64,000 nt of DNA from Cymbidium sinense (lineage: Eukaryota > Streptophyta > Magnoliopsida > Asparagales > Orchidaceae). This document shows, piece after piece, positions 1 to 12,353 of this stretch. The position numbers and the translations under genes were made by a program. The first letter of the stretch is position 1. Every line of letters starts with the position of its first letter. The DNA is taken from contig CM038222.1 of assembly GCA_021442155.1 (NCBI GenBank), positions 19,354,923 through 19,418,922 on the forward strand, read 5' to 3'. Below the pieces are notes generated by a model that did not search any database, was not told the origin of the DNA, and was given only the letters and a program-made list of their open reading frames with translations.

Positions 1-19
1 AACTTAGGGCGAAGAAGAT

Positions 20-780
20 CCACGCATACATAAGTTCTTTGTTGAATGAAAAAAGACTTAGTTAGGCTATTGATTGAGTTTAAGGAGCTTTGCATGGAGT
101 TATGAAGATATGCGGATTGGCTCCAATGTGATCCATAAACAAGCAATAGAACTTCTTGTATCAAGCAAGATCCTAGACGCATGCGATTAGACATAGAATA
201 ATAAGTCATTTATGAAGTCAAGAAACTGATCGATGCTAGCTTCATCAAAGAAGAAAAATACCTACGGTTATAGTCATCCCAATTAAAATAGAATGGCCAA
301 ATTCACATATGCATCAATTTTAGATTTAAATAAGGCATGTCCAAAGATGAATTTTCACTACAATCCCAGATGGTGGACATTGCCTCATCTCATGCAATCT
401 TCTCTTTCATGGATGGCTCATAGATATAACCAAATAAATATGGCCCATGAAAATGAAGAAACACTTTTAGAACCTCGATCAAAATCTATTATTATATGGT
501 CATGCCTTTCACCTTAAAATGATGCTACATACTATTGGGCTATGACTCAAATATTCAATGAACTCATTCATCATCAAGTTGACTTCTATGTTGATGATCT
601 TGTGATCAAAAGTAGAGAAAAGGAAGACCATCTTTTTTACTTGAGTAGTTTTTTTAAGAAAATTTAACCTTAAAGGAACCCCCAAGTGTGCATTGAGTAG
701 CTTCAAATTCCTTGGGTTTGTTCTCGATACCAAGGAATCAAATGATTTGAAGATCAAGGAGATATTAGAAATGCCACCCC
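20..780 (+). pseudogene. Copy A reverse transcriptase remnant
   Basis: RT would copy element RNA into cDNA. Recognisable pieces in shifting frames are a finger segment (KLIDASFIKEEKY, near 225), the DLNKACPKD-type motif (near 320), FSFMDGS (near 405) and the catalytic box. The catalytic YVDD is intact at 587-598 within a VDFYVDDLVIKSREKEDH segment. A thumb segment follows (near 680-800). Stops and frameshifts are frequent, for example between 270 and 320 and between 515 and 560, so no continuous polymerase can be made. The homologous stretch in copy B is 40640-41470. Confidence 0.8.
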
Positions 781-1260
781 TAAAAGTTTAACTCAACTCA
801 AATCATTCCAAGGGTCATTGGCATATCTAAGACTTTATATCCAACCTATCGAAGATGTCGACCATTCTCGCACTTGTCAAAATGGATGCCAAGTTTAAGT
901 GGGATGACAAGTGTGAGCATGCCTTTGAAGACATCAAGAATTACCTGATGACGCCACTGATTCTAGCATTCCTTATCCCGAGCAAGTCATTCATAATTTA
1001 CACTGTTATGTTAGATGACTCCCTTGGTGCTTTATATCCAAAAGCTACAACACTACATGCTTCCTTTTAAGGTGAACTTAATCTCTAAGATCAATCCACT
1101 ATAGTATCTTATGACATGATCGATGCTATTCAGACGGTTAGCATGATGGTCCATGATCCTCTCACAATTTTACATTACCTTTGTACCACTCTGTGATGTT
1201 AAAGGATAAGCACTACAAATTTCTAAGCAGCACACCCACTTCTGGAGTCTTTTCTTGATA
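781..1260 (+). pseudogene. Copy A gypsy-type RNase H remnant
   Basis: This follows RT as in Ty3/gypsy pol, where it would remove the RNA strand of the hybrid. A connection segment covers about 800-950 (KMDAKFKWDDKCEHAFEDIK, near 880). It is followed by VMLDDSLGALY (near 1005), the family's (V/S)LDxSLGALLAQ motif. Compared with copy B (41690-41940) the central part is deleted: after SLGALY the sequence jumps to the HYMLPFKVNLIS-like segment near 1050. The catalytic core is therefore incomplete as well as frameshifted. Confidence 0.7.
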
Positions 1261-1289
1261 ATCTCTCGATGAACAAATCATGAACATAG

Positions 1290-1770
1290 GGGATACTAGC
1301 ATTCTGGAGATGTAATTTGATGGTGCGACTTCCTCTCAAAGAGGAGAAGAGCCATAATCTACTATACAAGGAAAGACAAGGGTTGAAATAGTTCTCTTAA
1401 CTCTGGACAGTGATGTGACGAGATTCTCATAACATCTATCTAATCCTTGCTCCAACAATGAAGCCAAATATGAGGCTCTACTTGGTGGTGTAGAGTTAGT
1501 TGTTACTCTAAGCATCTAGAACATCAACATCTTTGAGGATTATCAGCTAGTCATCAACCAAATCACTGGGTTCTATAAGGTTATAAAGCCCAAGCTCCAT
1601 CACTACCACAAGTATACCATGGAGTTGTTATCCCAAATCTAAGAGGTTACCATTTATAAGAGTCCTTGAGGAGAGAACATCATAGTGTATGCTTTATCCA
1701 AGCTTGCCAAAGAGTTGGCATGTCCGAAGGATGAGTCCATATTAATAAAGGTCCAACATAAACAAGTCTT
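1290..1770 (+). pseudogene. Copy A second (Tat-type) RNase H remnant
   Basis: A second, RNase H-like domain diagnostic of Tat/Ogre elements. It begins with an LEMxFDGATSSQRGE segment (near 1305; family motif WxMYFDGA, where D is catalytic). SNPCSNNEAKYEALLGGVEL follows (near 1442; family motif NNEAEYEAL, with catalytic E). QLVINQITGFYKV and KPKLHHYHKYTMELL come next (near 1545-1635), then the C-terminal LSKLAKELACPKDES (near 1695). This copy keeps the NNEAKYEAL box better than copy B. Stops interrupt the frame, for example near 1640 and 1669. Confidence 0.75.
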
Positions 1771-1859
1771 ATCCCTTATTAATATTGAACTCATAGTACT
1801 CTCTTGAAGGGTGGTTGCCATTACCAAGAAGATAAGGAGTAAGATTGAGGGTAACCATT

Positions 1860-2820
1860 CATGGATTACTTAAATAAAGGAAAACTACCTCAAGAGAACT
1901 CTAAGCCCATCGGATAGTAGAGCACTTTCATATGTTCTTGTGGATGGTGTATTATACTGGTCTTTCAATCATATGTGGTTATGTTGTTAAGCATGATGCC
2001 CATAAGATCATGAGAGGTACACTGATTATGTGGAGCCAACCAATCGATCCAAAGATAAAAGCCATGATTAAGAGACTAGGATACTACTCGCCATCGATGA
2101 TCAAAGATTGCATGGATACAGTTAGGCAATGCCACCAATGTAAAATACACGATGTGGTCCTACACCAGCCACCCAACATTTTACTTCCTACATTGGTCTT
2201 ATGGCCATTCTAGTGTTGGGGGTATATAGGTTAGGAGTTACTTAGATGAATTTTATCGATAATGAATGCGCATTAGAAACCGAGATTAACTTTAAATACA
2301 CAAGATATATTGAAGATATTCTACCATCAACTAGCTGAGGGCAAACGACTTAACAGAAGTCTTCAATAAAACTCTCATCTAAATACTAAAGATGACACTC
2401 AATAACAACAAGCTACAGTGGCATGAGCAGTTAGTTGAAGCCTTGTGGGCAGACTGCACCACATATAGAACTCCAACTCAGTCTACTCTTTTCTCCTTAC
2501 TATGTGGGTCTAAAGTTGTTCTACCATTAGAAGTTGAACTCCCATCACTAAGGATAGCTATGGGTAGAAAGATCATAGTAGAGGAAAACACCAAGTTGAA
2601 GTTAGAAGAGCTTGAAGGTTTCGAGGAGAGATGCTTGTGAGCATGCCAAAACCTCAAGTTTTACAAAATTAAAATGATTCAAGCTCAGAACAAGTCCATC
2701 CTAGGGCTTTTCATGTAAAATAGTTTATTTTTATTTTAAGGAGACCGATTATTGTCTGTCGTAAGATGGGAGGAAAGTTTAAACCCACTTGAGAAAGCCC
2801 TTTTGCCATATGAGAGCACC
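1860..2820 (+). pseudogene. Copy A integrase remnant with core deletion
   Basis: Integrase would insert the cDNA. An N-terminal segment (ALSYVLVDGVLYWSFNHMW) lies near 1920-1980. The zinc-binding region ends with a CHQCK motif near 2130. The catalytic core is damaged: after SWPxxCWG near 2215 the sequence jumps to the segment preceding the second catalytic Asp. Compared with copy B, about 150 bases including the first catalytic Asp are missing. The C-terminal part is readable at 2395-2640 (KLQWHEQLVEALWA, GSKVVLPLEVELPSLRI). A last piece near 2740-2820 matches the post-core RPIxxxxxGGKFxP segment. Confidence 0.8.
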
Positions 2821-5290
2821 CAATGCTTTGAATAAATGGGCTCTACTTAAAAAAATATTATAAATCATGTTTAAAAATAATTATCATCAATGAAAATTTT
2901 ATTTTGAATTCAATCTCTTCCATGTTGAAAGTAATTTTATTTGTGAAACTACCACGATGTGTTTAGGGTAGGTGTAAGGAAAGAGTCATCCCATCCATCC
3001 CACACACAAACTACACAAAATATATAATACATATCTTTTATCTCGGGCTACTGAGTTGAGATAATACCCATGGACACTCTCAGTTGCTTTTGGGTCGTAA
3101 CATGTTACCCTGCTAGTGTGTCACCCCAATGGTCTTCTTGCTTCAAAGATTGTAAGTATGATACACTTTCCATTCTTATTTGGCCACTACACACCAACGA
3201 GTGCCCTATTAGTTTGGTAGGCCTTAATGCATGGTTGGTAAGCTACCTTATATTAGCTTCATTTAAGAGGATGTGAGTCTGCTATGCTTTCTTCTTGTAT
3301 TAGCCTTTATGCACCAATTGGCTCAAGTATATTATAAATTTATGATAAGTCCCCTAGTGGCTCTTTCCCTTCTGACTACTTCATGTTTAGGTCCAGTCCT
3401 TCCTCGGGGCTACCTTCTTAATAGTTTAGGTCGATAGCATCTTGCCATCTTGACTATCGATGATGATTCCACTTGTAAAGTTGTAAGCTTACACACTTTC
3501 CTTCCAAATTGATCATTGCACACCAACGAGTACCTTAGGTTGGTTCATTCTTACTATGCTGACAGATACACCACTCATGCTGATAGACACACCTTAGGTT
3601 GGTTGGTCCTCATACCTTAGCATACACCACTCATGGTAGATGTAAGTCTGCTATACTTTTTCCTTGAGTTGGCCACCATACACCTATAGGCTTTTTTTAG
3701 GGATTAGGATAGTGCCCCTAACGGCACCTCCCCTTTGGGCACTATATTTGATCACATCCTTTGTGACCCCATTTAGACACTACCAGTTACTATTGATTGG
3801 ATAGTTTCCTTTAGTAACCACCCTATGGTTGGAGAATCCATCTGGATGTGCATATTCTCTGGTCCAATTCTTAAGATAGGTCAAGGCTACATAGCTCCTC
3901 TGTGGTCCCACACACCAATAGGGCCCATGCAAACATATAAAGAAAATATATATTCACTTATGGATTATGTGAACACCCCTAGTAGCACATTTTCCCAAGA
4001 AGGCATCCTATCTTTAGGGTAGTGTCAACAAAACTCCCTATTAAAATCACCTAACTACTCTTGAGTTGATATAAGTCCCTAGCAGCATTCACTTAGTAGT
4101 CGACCCTAAGGCGGGTTCAATTTGGTATGCTACAAACAAGCCACCCCAGCGGTTGTTCCCTGCTTTATAAGAAGTAAGTCTACTATGTCTTCTACCTAGC
4201 ATAGTCATTGCACACTCACAGGCATCCCCTTAGGTTGGCTAGCTCTACCCCATGACTAGTAGACTTTCCCATTTGATTTGTAAATCTGAGATAAAATAAG
4301 TCTAATATAGCCCCTTCTCAATGGGTCCATCGCACACCGACATGGTCCATAAATTAAATATATCGAATTTGATCGAGCTTAAATCCTATATGCCCCCAAT
4401 TTAATCAAACTAAACCAAAAAACCAAATCAAATCACATGAAATTAAGATAAAATTAATCGACTACTTTTGAGTTGGCATAAGTCCCTAGCGACATTTTCA
4501 GTCTCCCTAGGTCGAGTTTGATTGTTGTGCATCCAGTCATCCCAACCGGTTCCTCACTTTGGAAGATGTAAGTCTGCCTTCTTCCTAACATGTTGTACAT
4601 TGAAAGGCAACCCTTAGGTTGGCTAGCTCTACAGGTGGACTATCCCTTTAGTTTGTAAACTTGAGTTGGGTCATAGCCCCTTCTGTGGGTCCATCGCAGA
4701 TAGGGTCCACATTAACTCATTAAATTAAACCCAATCTAATTTTCCCGGTGAGTTAAATCACACCCTTCTATAGTAGCCCCAAATCATATATAAACAAGTC
4801 AAGCAAATAAATTAAATCCAAAACCAACTGCCCCAATAGAGCAAAATTAAACCAACTCCCCCAGTAGAGTCTAAATCAAAGAAATCTGACCAAACTCTTA
4901 CTCCAAGTGAATACATCCCCAAAAAAATCTATGAAATCAAACTCAAATCCCAATCCCTAGCGGATAGCCCAAACTTGCTTCCCTGGTGGAAATATATACG
5001 ATCTCGGACTCAAGCCCATATCTCTCATAAATATGCCTCACATCAATTAAAAAAAATCAAATTAAAGTTGATTTGATCTTAATACCTGTTATAGATTTTT
5101 TATCCCAACGGATCTTCTTTCCATAAATCATATAATCAAATCAAATTCAAACTTTATCCCAGTATATTTTCTTCTTCTATGCCCTTGACATAGACCCTCA
5201 CATGTCATGTCCAATGCATGTGTGATCCTAGCGGATCTCCCTCCATGTCCTTGACATGGAATTCTCATCAAATCTTATTTCTTCTCTTAT
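2821..5290 (+). repeat. Copy A noncoding 3' region with internal repeats
   Basis: No coding potential was found; the short ORFs are unsupported. The stretch is homologous to 43796-46514 of copy B. It contains several degenerate modules of the type GTGAGTCTGCTATGCTTTCT followed by a GCACACCAA-type motif (near 3150, 3275, 3485, 3640, 4165 and 4565). Beyond 4800 it has CCCTAGCGGA-like motifs (near 4955 and 5228). This is presumably the untranslated region between pol and the missing 3' LTR. Confidence 0.65.
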
Positions 5291-6765
5291 GCACACCTTT
5301 AATATTTCAACCAAAGCCTAACTATGTATTCATTCAAATTACATCATCTTAACATTGTAATCAATATTTTATGATGTGATGGTGCAAGCTCAAACTAACT
5401 ATACAATATCATGCTAAACATATTATAGTTTGAATTAACACTATATTATATTATAATATATGATGTTATATTATAATTTGTTATAATATAATATATTGTC
5501 TAACATTACACCTCATTAGAATCACTTAAAAGGAACAAATAACAAAATTTTTCAAAATATGAATAATGTTCATTTTGGATGTAAAATTATTATTTTTCTA
5601 TTAGAAATGGTACAAAATAGCATAATTTTGGTGTTGCTTCTTGGTGTGTGCCATGAATTTGGCCAATTATTCCATCTCAATCAAATTAACATTTTTTTTG
5701 TTTTGACCCAATGTATTATAACAAAAGTAAAACATACTAAAATGTACAATAATATTTAGTAACACACCACCACATTCATATATATGTGAAGTTATATTAT
5801 TATGTACATTATATTTAATATGCTTTCATATAATATATTATCTTACATTACACCTTAAAATGAATCACTTTAAGAAAAAAATTTATAAAATTTGGTTGAA
5901 AAATGAACATTTATTTTGGATGCAAAATTCCATTCTTTTAATTAAATGACACACCATAGCACACCCCAATGATGTTCCCAAAGCTTACCTTAAATTTGGC
6001 CAAATCCCATCATCTCGACTATAAATTAGTATTTTATAAATTATACCAGTACAAACTCTACTACATCATACTATAACAAACTAAAATATGGTAAACAACA
6101 AGTTGTTATACATAATAGTATGCTATAATGCATGATGCTACTATGTTATGGAATCTATATTATAATACACTATAACATATTATATTATATTATATTGCAT
6201 ATCACATCACAAGGGATTGCTTAAGATAAAAAATCATAAAATTAGTCTAAATAATAAAAATATATATTTTAGTCATATCACTTACATATTTTAAATTGAA
6301 ATAATATATTATGATGCCATGCTCTACCTATTTTAAATTTGGCCATATTCCACCATTTTAAAGTCTAAATCAACATTTTTATAAATAATGCTAGTGTAGG
6401 CTTGCATGATTGAAAATACTAAAATAATTTAAAATACATAGAATAATATATTATGATACATGATTATACTATGCTACAACATATACTATTTATTTTGAAC
6501 ATAAAATCTTACTTTTAGAATACAAGTGGTAGCACACCTTTGGTACTACAACCTAATTCCCACTTCAAATTTAACAAATTTCATCATCTTATTTATTAAA
6601 TCAATATTTTTTATGATTTATATTAATATAGACTATAAGGGAACAATACCATAATAGACTAAAACATTTCAAAACATTTTATAACATCAAAAGCACATCT
6701 ACATGCTCAAATATATGATGCTACATTATACTATAATAAATGGTAATATAATTTGATTTAGGGTT
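5291..6765. repeat. AT-rich tandem satellite, ~340 bp units
   Basis: About 4-5 degenerate tandem units. A landmark AATTTGGCC/AAATTTAAC occurs at 5655, 5992, 6335 and 6567. A CATCATCT-like motif followed by ATTTTATA-like sequence lies just downstream of each, and also at 5343. Spacing is about 328-345 bp, with a shorter last interval of about 230 bp. Units share a segment like TTTTGGATGCAAAATTCC and a GCACACC motif, and contain TATTATA-rich stretches. No coding capacity was found. Confidence 0.7.
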
Positions 6766-7205
6766 AAGGTTTAGGTTATTCAAATCTCTAATAGTCAAGG
6801 GAAAGTCTCTTGAAGACATTTTCTTTAGCTACCATAACTATGTTAGGATTAGGTCATTCTTTAGATAAAATCCTATGACATCTTTATTTAAGGTATAGGG
6901 TTTAAGGCTAGGGTTTAGGGTTAGTTTAGGGTTTAGGGTTTAAGGTTTGGAGTTTAGGGAATAGAGGTTAGGGTTGTAGGTTTTAGGGTTTATGGTTTTA
7001 GGGTTTAGGGTTTAGGGTTTAGGGTTTAGAGTTTAGGGTTTAGGGTTTTAGGGTTTAGGTTTAGGTTTAGGTTTAGGTTTAGGTTTAGGGTTTAGTGTTT
7101 AGGTTTAGGTTTAGGTTTAGGGTTTACATTTAGGTTTAGGTTTAGGGTTTAGGGTTTAGGTTTTAGGTTTAGGTTTAAGTTTTAGTGTAGGATTTAGGTT
7201 TAGGA
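6766..7205 (+). repeat. Telomere-like TTTAGGG array, first block
   Basis: Starts with a short unique lead-in, then from about 6890 consists of TTTAGGG and TTTAGG heptamers/hexamers with point variants. This is the plant telomere repeat, G-rich strand on plus. It is interstitial here because unrelated sequence lies on both sides. It is the left edge of a ~19 kb array. Confidence 0.9.
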
Positions 7206-7640
7206 TTTATTATTTTTTTAATAGAAAATTCATATTCAACATTTCTTCTCTTGATTTCATCAACCTTGTAGCACCCCAAGTTTTCTAAGACACAATGATG
7301 ACATAGATAAAAATGAGCACCCATAGGCAAATCAAAACCCTAGGTAAGTAGAACTATCTCTACTATAAAGACAGTTCCATAAGCGGCAGATCAATCATTC
7401 TTGATCTCCTAGTTCCCATTAGAATCCCCACCTCAGTAGTATAATCCATCATCATATCTCGATCTCTCCTCCACCACCATAACCTATAACCTTGTTGCTC
7501 CTCACCCCTCCACTTGCTCGACCACCACCTCCATCCACTGCACCTCAGATCCCCCACCTGCAATACCCTCTGCCTTCACCTCCACACCATATCTAGATTG
7601 AGCTAGTTGATGGTGATGTTCGCCATCAAGGTTCTACATT
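7206..7640 (-). repeat. ~430 bp unit U1 inside the telomere-like array
   Basis: A non-telomeric segment bounded on both sides by TTTAGGG-like sequence. A diverged second copy lies at 9590-10035. Shared landmarks are TTTTTAATAGA at the left edge, AAGTTTTCTAAGACA, AAAACCCTAG, CTCTACTATAAAGACA, and GATGGTGATGTTC...CCATCAAGGTTCTAC at the right edge. Read on the minus strand it ends in an A-rich tail. A minus-strand ORF at 7363-7563 is not conserved in the second copy, so I do not call it a gene. It may be a retrocopied fragment or a short non-LTR element; the origin is not recognised. Confidence 0.6.
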
Positions 7641-9589
7641 CTTAGGTTTAGGGTTGGTTTAGGGTTTAAGGTTAGTTTAGGGTTTAGGGTTAGTTTAGGG
7701 TTTAGTTTAGGTTTTAGTGTTTAGGGTTTATTTTTAACATTTTAGGGTTTAGGGTTTAGGGTTTAGGGTTTAGGTTTAGGTTTGGGTTTAGTTTAGGGTA
7801 TAGGTTTAGGGTTTTAGGCTTAGGGTTTAGGTTTAGGGTTAATTTTAGGGTTTAGGGTTTAGTTTTTTTTAATTAAGTAAGGTAGGTTTTTGGTTTATTT
7901 AGTTTGTTTAGTTTATTTTATTTATTTGAATTTATTTTATTTTATTTTATTTAGGTTTATTTTTTTATTTAGTTTAATTTATTTATTTGGTTTATTTATT
8001 TTAGTTTAGGTTTTTTATTTTAGTTTATTTTAGGTTTAGGTTTATTTTTTAGTTGAGTTTTATTTTTTTGTTTTTTTTTAGGTTTAGGTTTTATTTTTTT
8101 ATTTTAGGTTTAGTTTAGGTTTTATTTTATAATTTTAGTTTAGGTTTTAGGTTTTATTTTAGTTATTTTTTTAGGTTTTATTTTTTTAGTTAAGATTTAG
8201 GTTTAGTTTTAGTTTATTTTATTTTATTTATTTTAGGTTTAGTTTAGATTTAGTTATTTAGGTTTAGTTTAGGTTTTATTTTATTTTATTATTTTATTTT
8301 ACTTAGGTTTAGGTTATTTTATTTATTTTAGGTTTATTTTGTTTTAGGTTTATATTTTTAGGTTTTAGGGTTTAGTTTTAGGGTTTTTAGGTTTATTTTG
8401 GGTTTAGTTTAGGTTTTTAGGTTTAGGGTTTAGGGTTTAGTTTAGGGTTTTTTTTTAGGTTTATTTAGTTTAGGGTTTTTATTTTTTAGTTATGGTTATT
8501 TTATTTTGTTAATTTTATTTTTTAAATTAAGTAAACTTAGTTTAGTTTATTTAGTTTATTGTTTATTTATTTTACTTTATTTTAATTTTATTTTTATTTA
8601 GTTTAGTTTATTCATTTTAGTTTAAGTTTTTAATTTTTGTTTATTTTATATATTTAAGTTTAGGTTTAGGATTATTTTCTAGTTTAGTTTTTTTATTTTT
8701 TAGGTTTAAGTTTATTTTTTTTTTTATTTTAGGCTTAGGTTTAGGTTTATTTTTTTTAGGTTTAGGTTTAGCATTTTCTTCTTACATTTTAGGCTTTATT
8801 TTTTTAGTAGGTTTAGGTTTTTTAGTTTATTTTAATATTTAGGGTTTAGGTTTAGGTTTAGTTTATTTTATTTTAGGTTTAAGTTTGGTTTTTATTTATT
8901 TTAGTTTAGGTTTAGGTTTATTTTATTTTTATTTTAGGTATGGGTTTTATTATTTAGGGTTTAGTTTTATTTTTTATTTATTTTTAGGTTTTATTTTTAT
9001 GTTTATTTTTAGGTATCATTTTTTATTTAGTTATTATTTTATTTTATTTTAGGTTTATTTTATTTTTATTTTAGTTTTAGTTCTTATTTTATTTAGGTTT
9101 TTTTTATTATTTTAGTTTACTTTAGGTTTTTATTTATTTTATTTTATAGTTTTATTTTATTTTATTTTCTTTTTTAGGTTTAAGTTTAGTTTAGGTTTAG
9201 TTTAGGTTTTAGTTTAGGTTTTTATTTTATTTTGGTTTTGGTTTTTTTATTTATTTTTTTTAGGTTTTATTTAGTTTAAGTTTAGGTTTTTAGCTTTTTG
9301 TGATTTATGGTTTAAGGTTTAAGGTTACTTGAGGGTTTAGGTTTTTGGGTTAGGGGTTTAAGGTTTAGGGTTTAATGTTTATGCTTTAGGGTTTAGGGTT
9401 TAGGGTTAAGGTTTTAGGGTTTAGGGTTAAGGTTTTAGGGTTTATGGTTTAGGGTTTAGCGTTTTAGGGTTTAGGGTTTAGGGTTCAGGTTTTTCAGTTA
9501 AGAGTTTTTAGCGTTTAGGGTTTTGGGTTTAGGGTTTAGGTTTTAGGTCTAGGGTTTAGGTTTTAGTTGAGGTTTTAAGGTTTTTGGTG
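7641..9589 (+). repeat. Telomere-like array with T-rich block
   Basis: TTTAGGG variants to about 7865, then a T-rich block built from TTTTATTTTAGG and TTTAGGTTTAGG words. The array landmark AATTAAGTAA occurs at 7871 and again at about 8524. TTTAGGG-rich sequence returns at about 9300-9585. No genes were found. Confidence 0.85.
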
Positions 9590-10035
9590 TCTTTTTAATA
9601 GAGAAAATTTTATTTTCTACATTTCATTTATTTGATTTGATCAACCAAGTAACACACCAAGTTTTCTAAGACATACTCAACGAAATAGATAAAAAATGTG
9701 CACACATGGAAAAAATCAAAAACCCTAGAAAACTAGAACCATCTCTACTATAAAGACACGGTTGCATAAGTAGCGGTCTGATATTCTTTAATTTCTCCAT
9801 TCGATCAACCACCACCTCTTTAGTGGGATCCACCATCATATCATTGATCTCTCCTTCGCCACCACCATGGCTTTCATATCTCCTCCCACATCTATAACCA
9901 CCCTTTGCTCACCTACCTCCATATCCAGCACCTCTAGATCCCCACCATTTATAACCTCCACCTTTTGCCTTGCCTCCTTCGGATCTTGGTGAACCTAATT
10001 GATGGTGATGTTCCAGCCATCAAGGTTCTACCCAT
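9590..10035 (-). repeat. ~430 bp unit U2, second copy of U1
   Basis: Diverged copy of 7206-7640 in the same orientation, with the same landmarks in the same order. It sits at an equivalent boundary between a TTTAGGG-rich block and the next telomere-like block. The pair either inserted twice or was duplicated together with the array about 2.4 kb apart. Confidence 0.6.
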
Positions 10036-12353
10036 TCTTAGGGTTTAAGTTTATTAAGTTTTAGGGTTTAAGTTTATTTTTTAATTTGTTTAATTACTTT
10101 ACATTTAGGATTTTGGTATAGGGTTTAGGCTTTAGGGTTTAGGTTTAGGTTTTAGGGTTATGCTTTTAGGGTTTAGGGTTTAGGGTTTACGATTAGGGTT
10201 TAGGATTTAGGGTTCTAGGGTTTAGGGTTTTACGGTTTAGGGTTTAGGGTTACGATTTAGGGTTTAAGATTAAGGGTTTAATGTTTAGGCTTGAGGATTT
10301 AGGGTTTTGAGCATCTAGGGTTTAGGGTTTTGGGTTTTGGGTTTAGGGTTAGTTTAGGCTTTAGGTTGTAGGCTATAGGGTTTAGGGTTTTAGGGTTTTG
10401 GGTTTAAGGTTTAGGGTTAGTTTAAGGTTTAGGGTTTAAGATTTGGGTTATGGATTTGGGTTTAGGGTTTAGAGTTTAGGGTATGGGGTTTAGGGTACGT
10501 TTATGATTTAGGGTTTAGTGTTTAGTGTTTAGGGTTTAGGGTTTAGGGTTTAGGGTTAGTTTTAAGGTTCAGGGTTTAGGGTGTTAGGCTTATATTTTAA
10601 ATTAAGTAAGCTGGTAGGTTTAGGTTTATTGAACTTATTTAGTTTATTTTTTATTTATTTTAGTTTATTTGATTTTTTATTTACTTTATTTTATGTTTAT
10701 TTTAGTTTATTTTATGATATACTTTTATTTAGGTTTATTTTTTATTTTTATTTACTTTATTTTATTTATTTAGGTTTATTTATTTTAGTTTAGGTTTTTT
10801 ATTTTACTTTATTTTTTAGGTTTATGTTTAGGTTTATGCAAACTTTTAGTTTAGTTTTATTTTTATTTTATTTTTTAGGTTCAGGTTTTATTTTTTATTT
10901 TTAGGTTTAGGTTTAGGTTTTTATTTTACTTTTTTATGTTTAGGTTTTATGTTTTTATTCTAGGTTTAGTTTTAAGTTTTATTTTTTAGTTTAGGTTTAC
11001 ATTTATTATAGATAATTTTATTTTATTTAGTTTAGGATTAGGTTTAGGTTTAGTTTATTTTCATATTAAGTTTAGGTTTTATTTATTTTAGTTTAGTTTA
11101 TTTTAGTTTAGGTTTAGGTTTATTTTATTTATTTTATTTTATTTTTATTATAGGGTTTGTTTTTTTAGTTTAAGGATTATGTTTTATTAATTATTTATTT
11201 TATGTTTGTTTTTTTAGGTTTAGGTTTTTATTTAGTTTTCATTTTATTTTATTTTAGGTTTATTTTATTTTCATTTTACATTTAGTTATTATTTTATTTA
11301 GGTTCTTATTCTTAGGTTTATTTTATTTTTTAGTTTAATTTAGGTTTTTATTTATCTTTTCTTATTTATTTTTATTTTTTATTTTATTTTATTTTTATGT
11401 TTAGGTTTAGGTTTTAGTTTAGGTTTTTATTTTGTTTTATTTAGGTTTAGGTTTTTTATTTATTTTATTATCGAGTTTTTTTTAATTTAGGTTTTTAGGT
11501 TTTTAGGGCTTAGGGTTTAGGGTTTAGGGTTAGCTTAGGGTTTAGGGTTAGTTTAGGGTTTAGGGTTTAGTCTTTAGGGTTTAGGGCTTTTAGGGATTAG
11601 GGTTTAAGGTTAGTTTAGTATTTAGGGTTTAGGGTTTTAGGGTTTAGGGTTTAGGATTTGGGTTTAGGGTTAGGGTTATGGTTAAGGTTTAGGGTTTAGG
11701 GTTTAAGGTTTAGAGTTTAGTGTTTCAGGTTTAGGATTTAGGGTTTTGGGTTCACGGTTTTTTAGGGTTGCAGGTATTGGTTTTAGGATTTAGGGTTTAG
11801 GTTTTAAAGTTAGTTTTAGGGTTTAGGGTTTAGTGTTTAGGGTTTAGGATTTAGGGTTTAGGATTTAGGTTTTTAAATTAATTAAATTGGTAGGTTTAGG
11901 TTTATTTAGTTTATTTTTAATTTATTTTAATTTATTTAAATTTTTTTCATTTTTATTTAAGTTTATTTTTAATTTTTATTTAGTTTAATTTATATTTTAT
12001 TTTAGTTTATTTTTTAGGTTTATGTGTAGGTTTTTGCTAATTTTTTAGTGTAGTTTTATTTTTGTTTATTTTTAAATTTAAGCTTTATTTTTTATTTTTA
12101 GGTTTAAGTTTAGGTTTCTATTTTATTTTCTTAGGTTTAGGATTATTTTTAATTTATTTTATTTTATTTATGGTTTAAGTTTAGGTTTAGGTTTATGTTT
12201 TACTTTTTTAGTTTAGTTTATTTTAGATTTGGTTTAGGTTTACTTTAATTTATTTTAGGTTTAGGTTTTTTTTGACTTTAGGGTTTAGGTTTTACTTTTT
12301 ATTTGAGTTGAGGGATTAGGGTTTAGGGTTAAGGGTTAGGGTTAGCGTTTACA
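10036..12353 (+). repeat. Telomere-like array, alternating TTTAGGG-rich and T-rich blocks
   Basis: TTTAGGG-rich at 10036-10595 and about 11500-11870; T-rich at 10600-11500 and 11876-12350. The landmark AATTAAGTAAGCTGGTAGG starts at 10600 and a variant lies near 11876, about 1.28 kb apart. The block is interrupted on the right by the LINE at 12354. Confidence 0.85.

Larger units (their letters stand above)
1..5290 (+). mobile_element. Copy A: decayed Ty3/gypsy Tat-like internal region
   Basis: Plus-strand internal sequence of an LTR retrotransposon, entering the window shortly before RT. Positions 10-180 align by eye with copy B from about 40625. The domain order is RT, gypsy RNase H, second RNase H, integrase, then a noncoding 3' region. 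Two RNase H domains between RT and integrase are the known signature of the Tat/Ogre branch of Ty3/gypsy. All domains carry stops and frameshifts. No LTR follows: the 3' region gives way near 5290 to an unrelated AT-rich satellite, so the element is truncated there. It differs from copy B by many indels and is an independent insertion. Confidence 0.85.

Noticed and set aside
7363..7563. 66-residue minus-strand ORF rich in Trp and Arg
   Set aside because: Not conserved in the second copy of the same unit.
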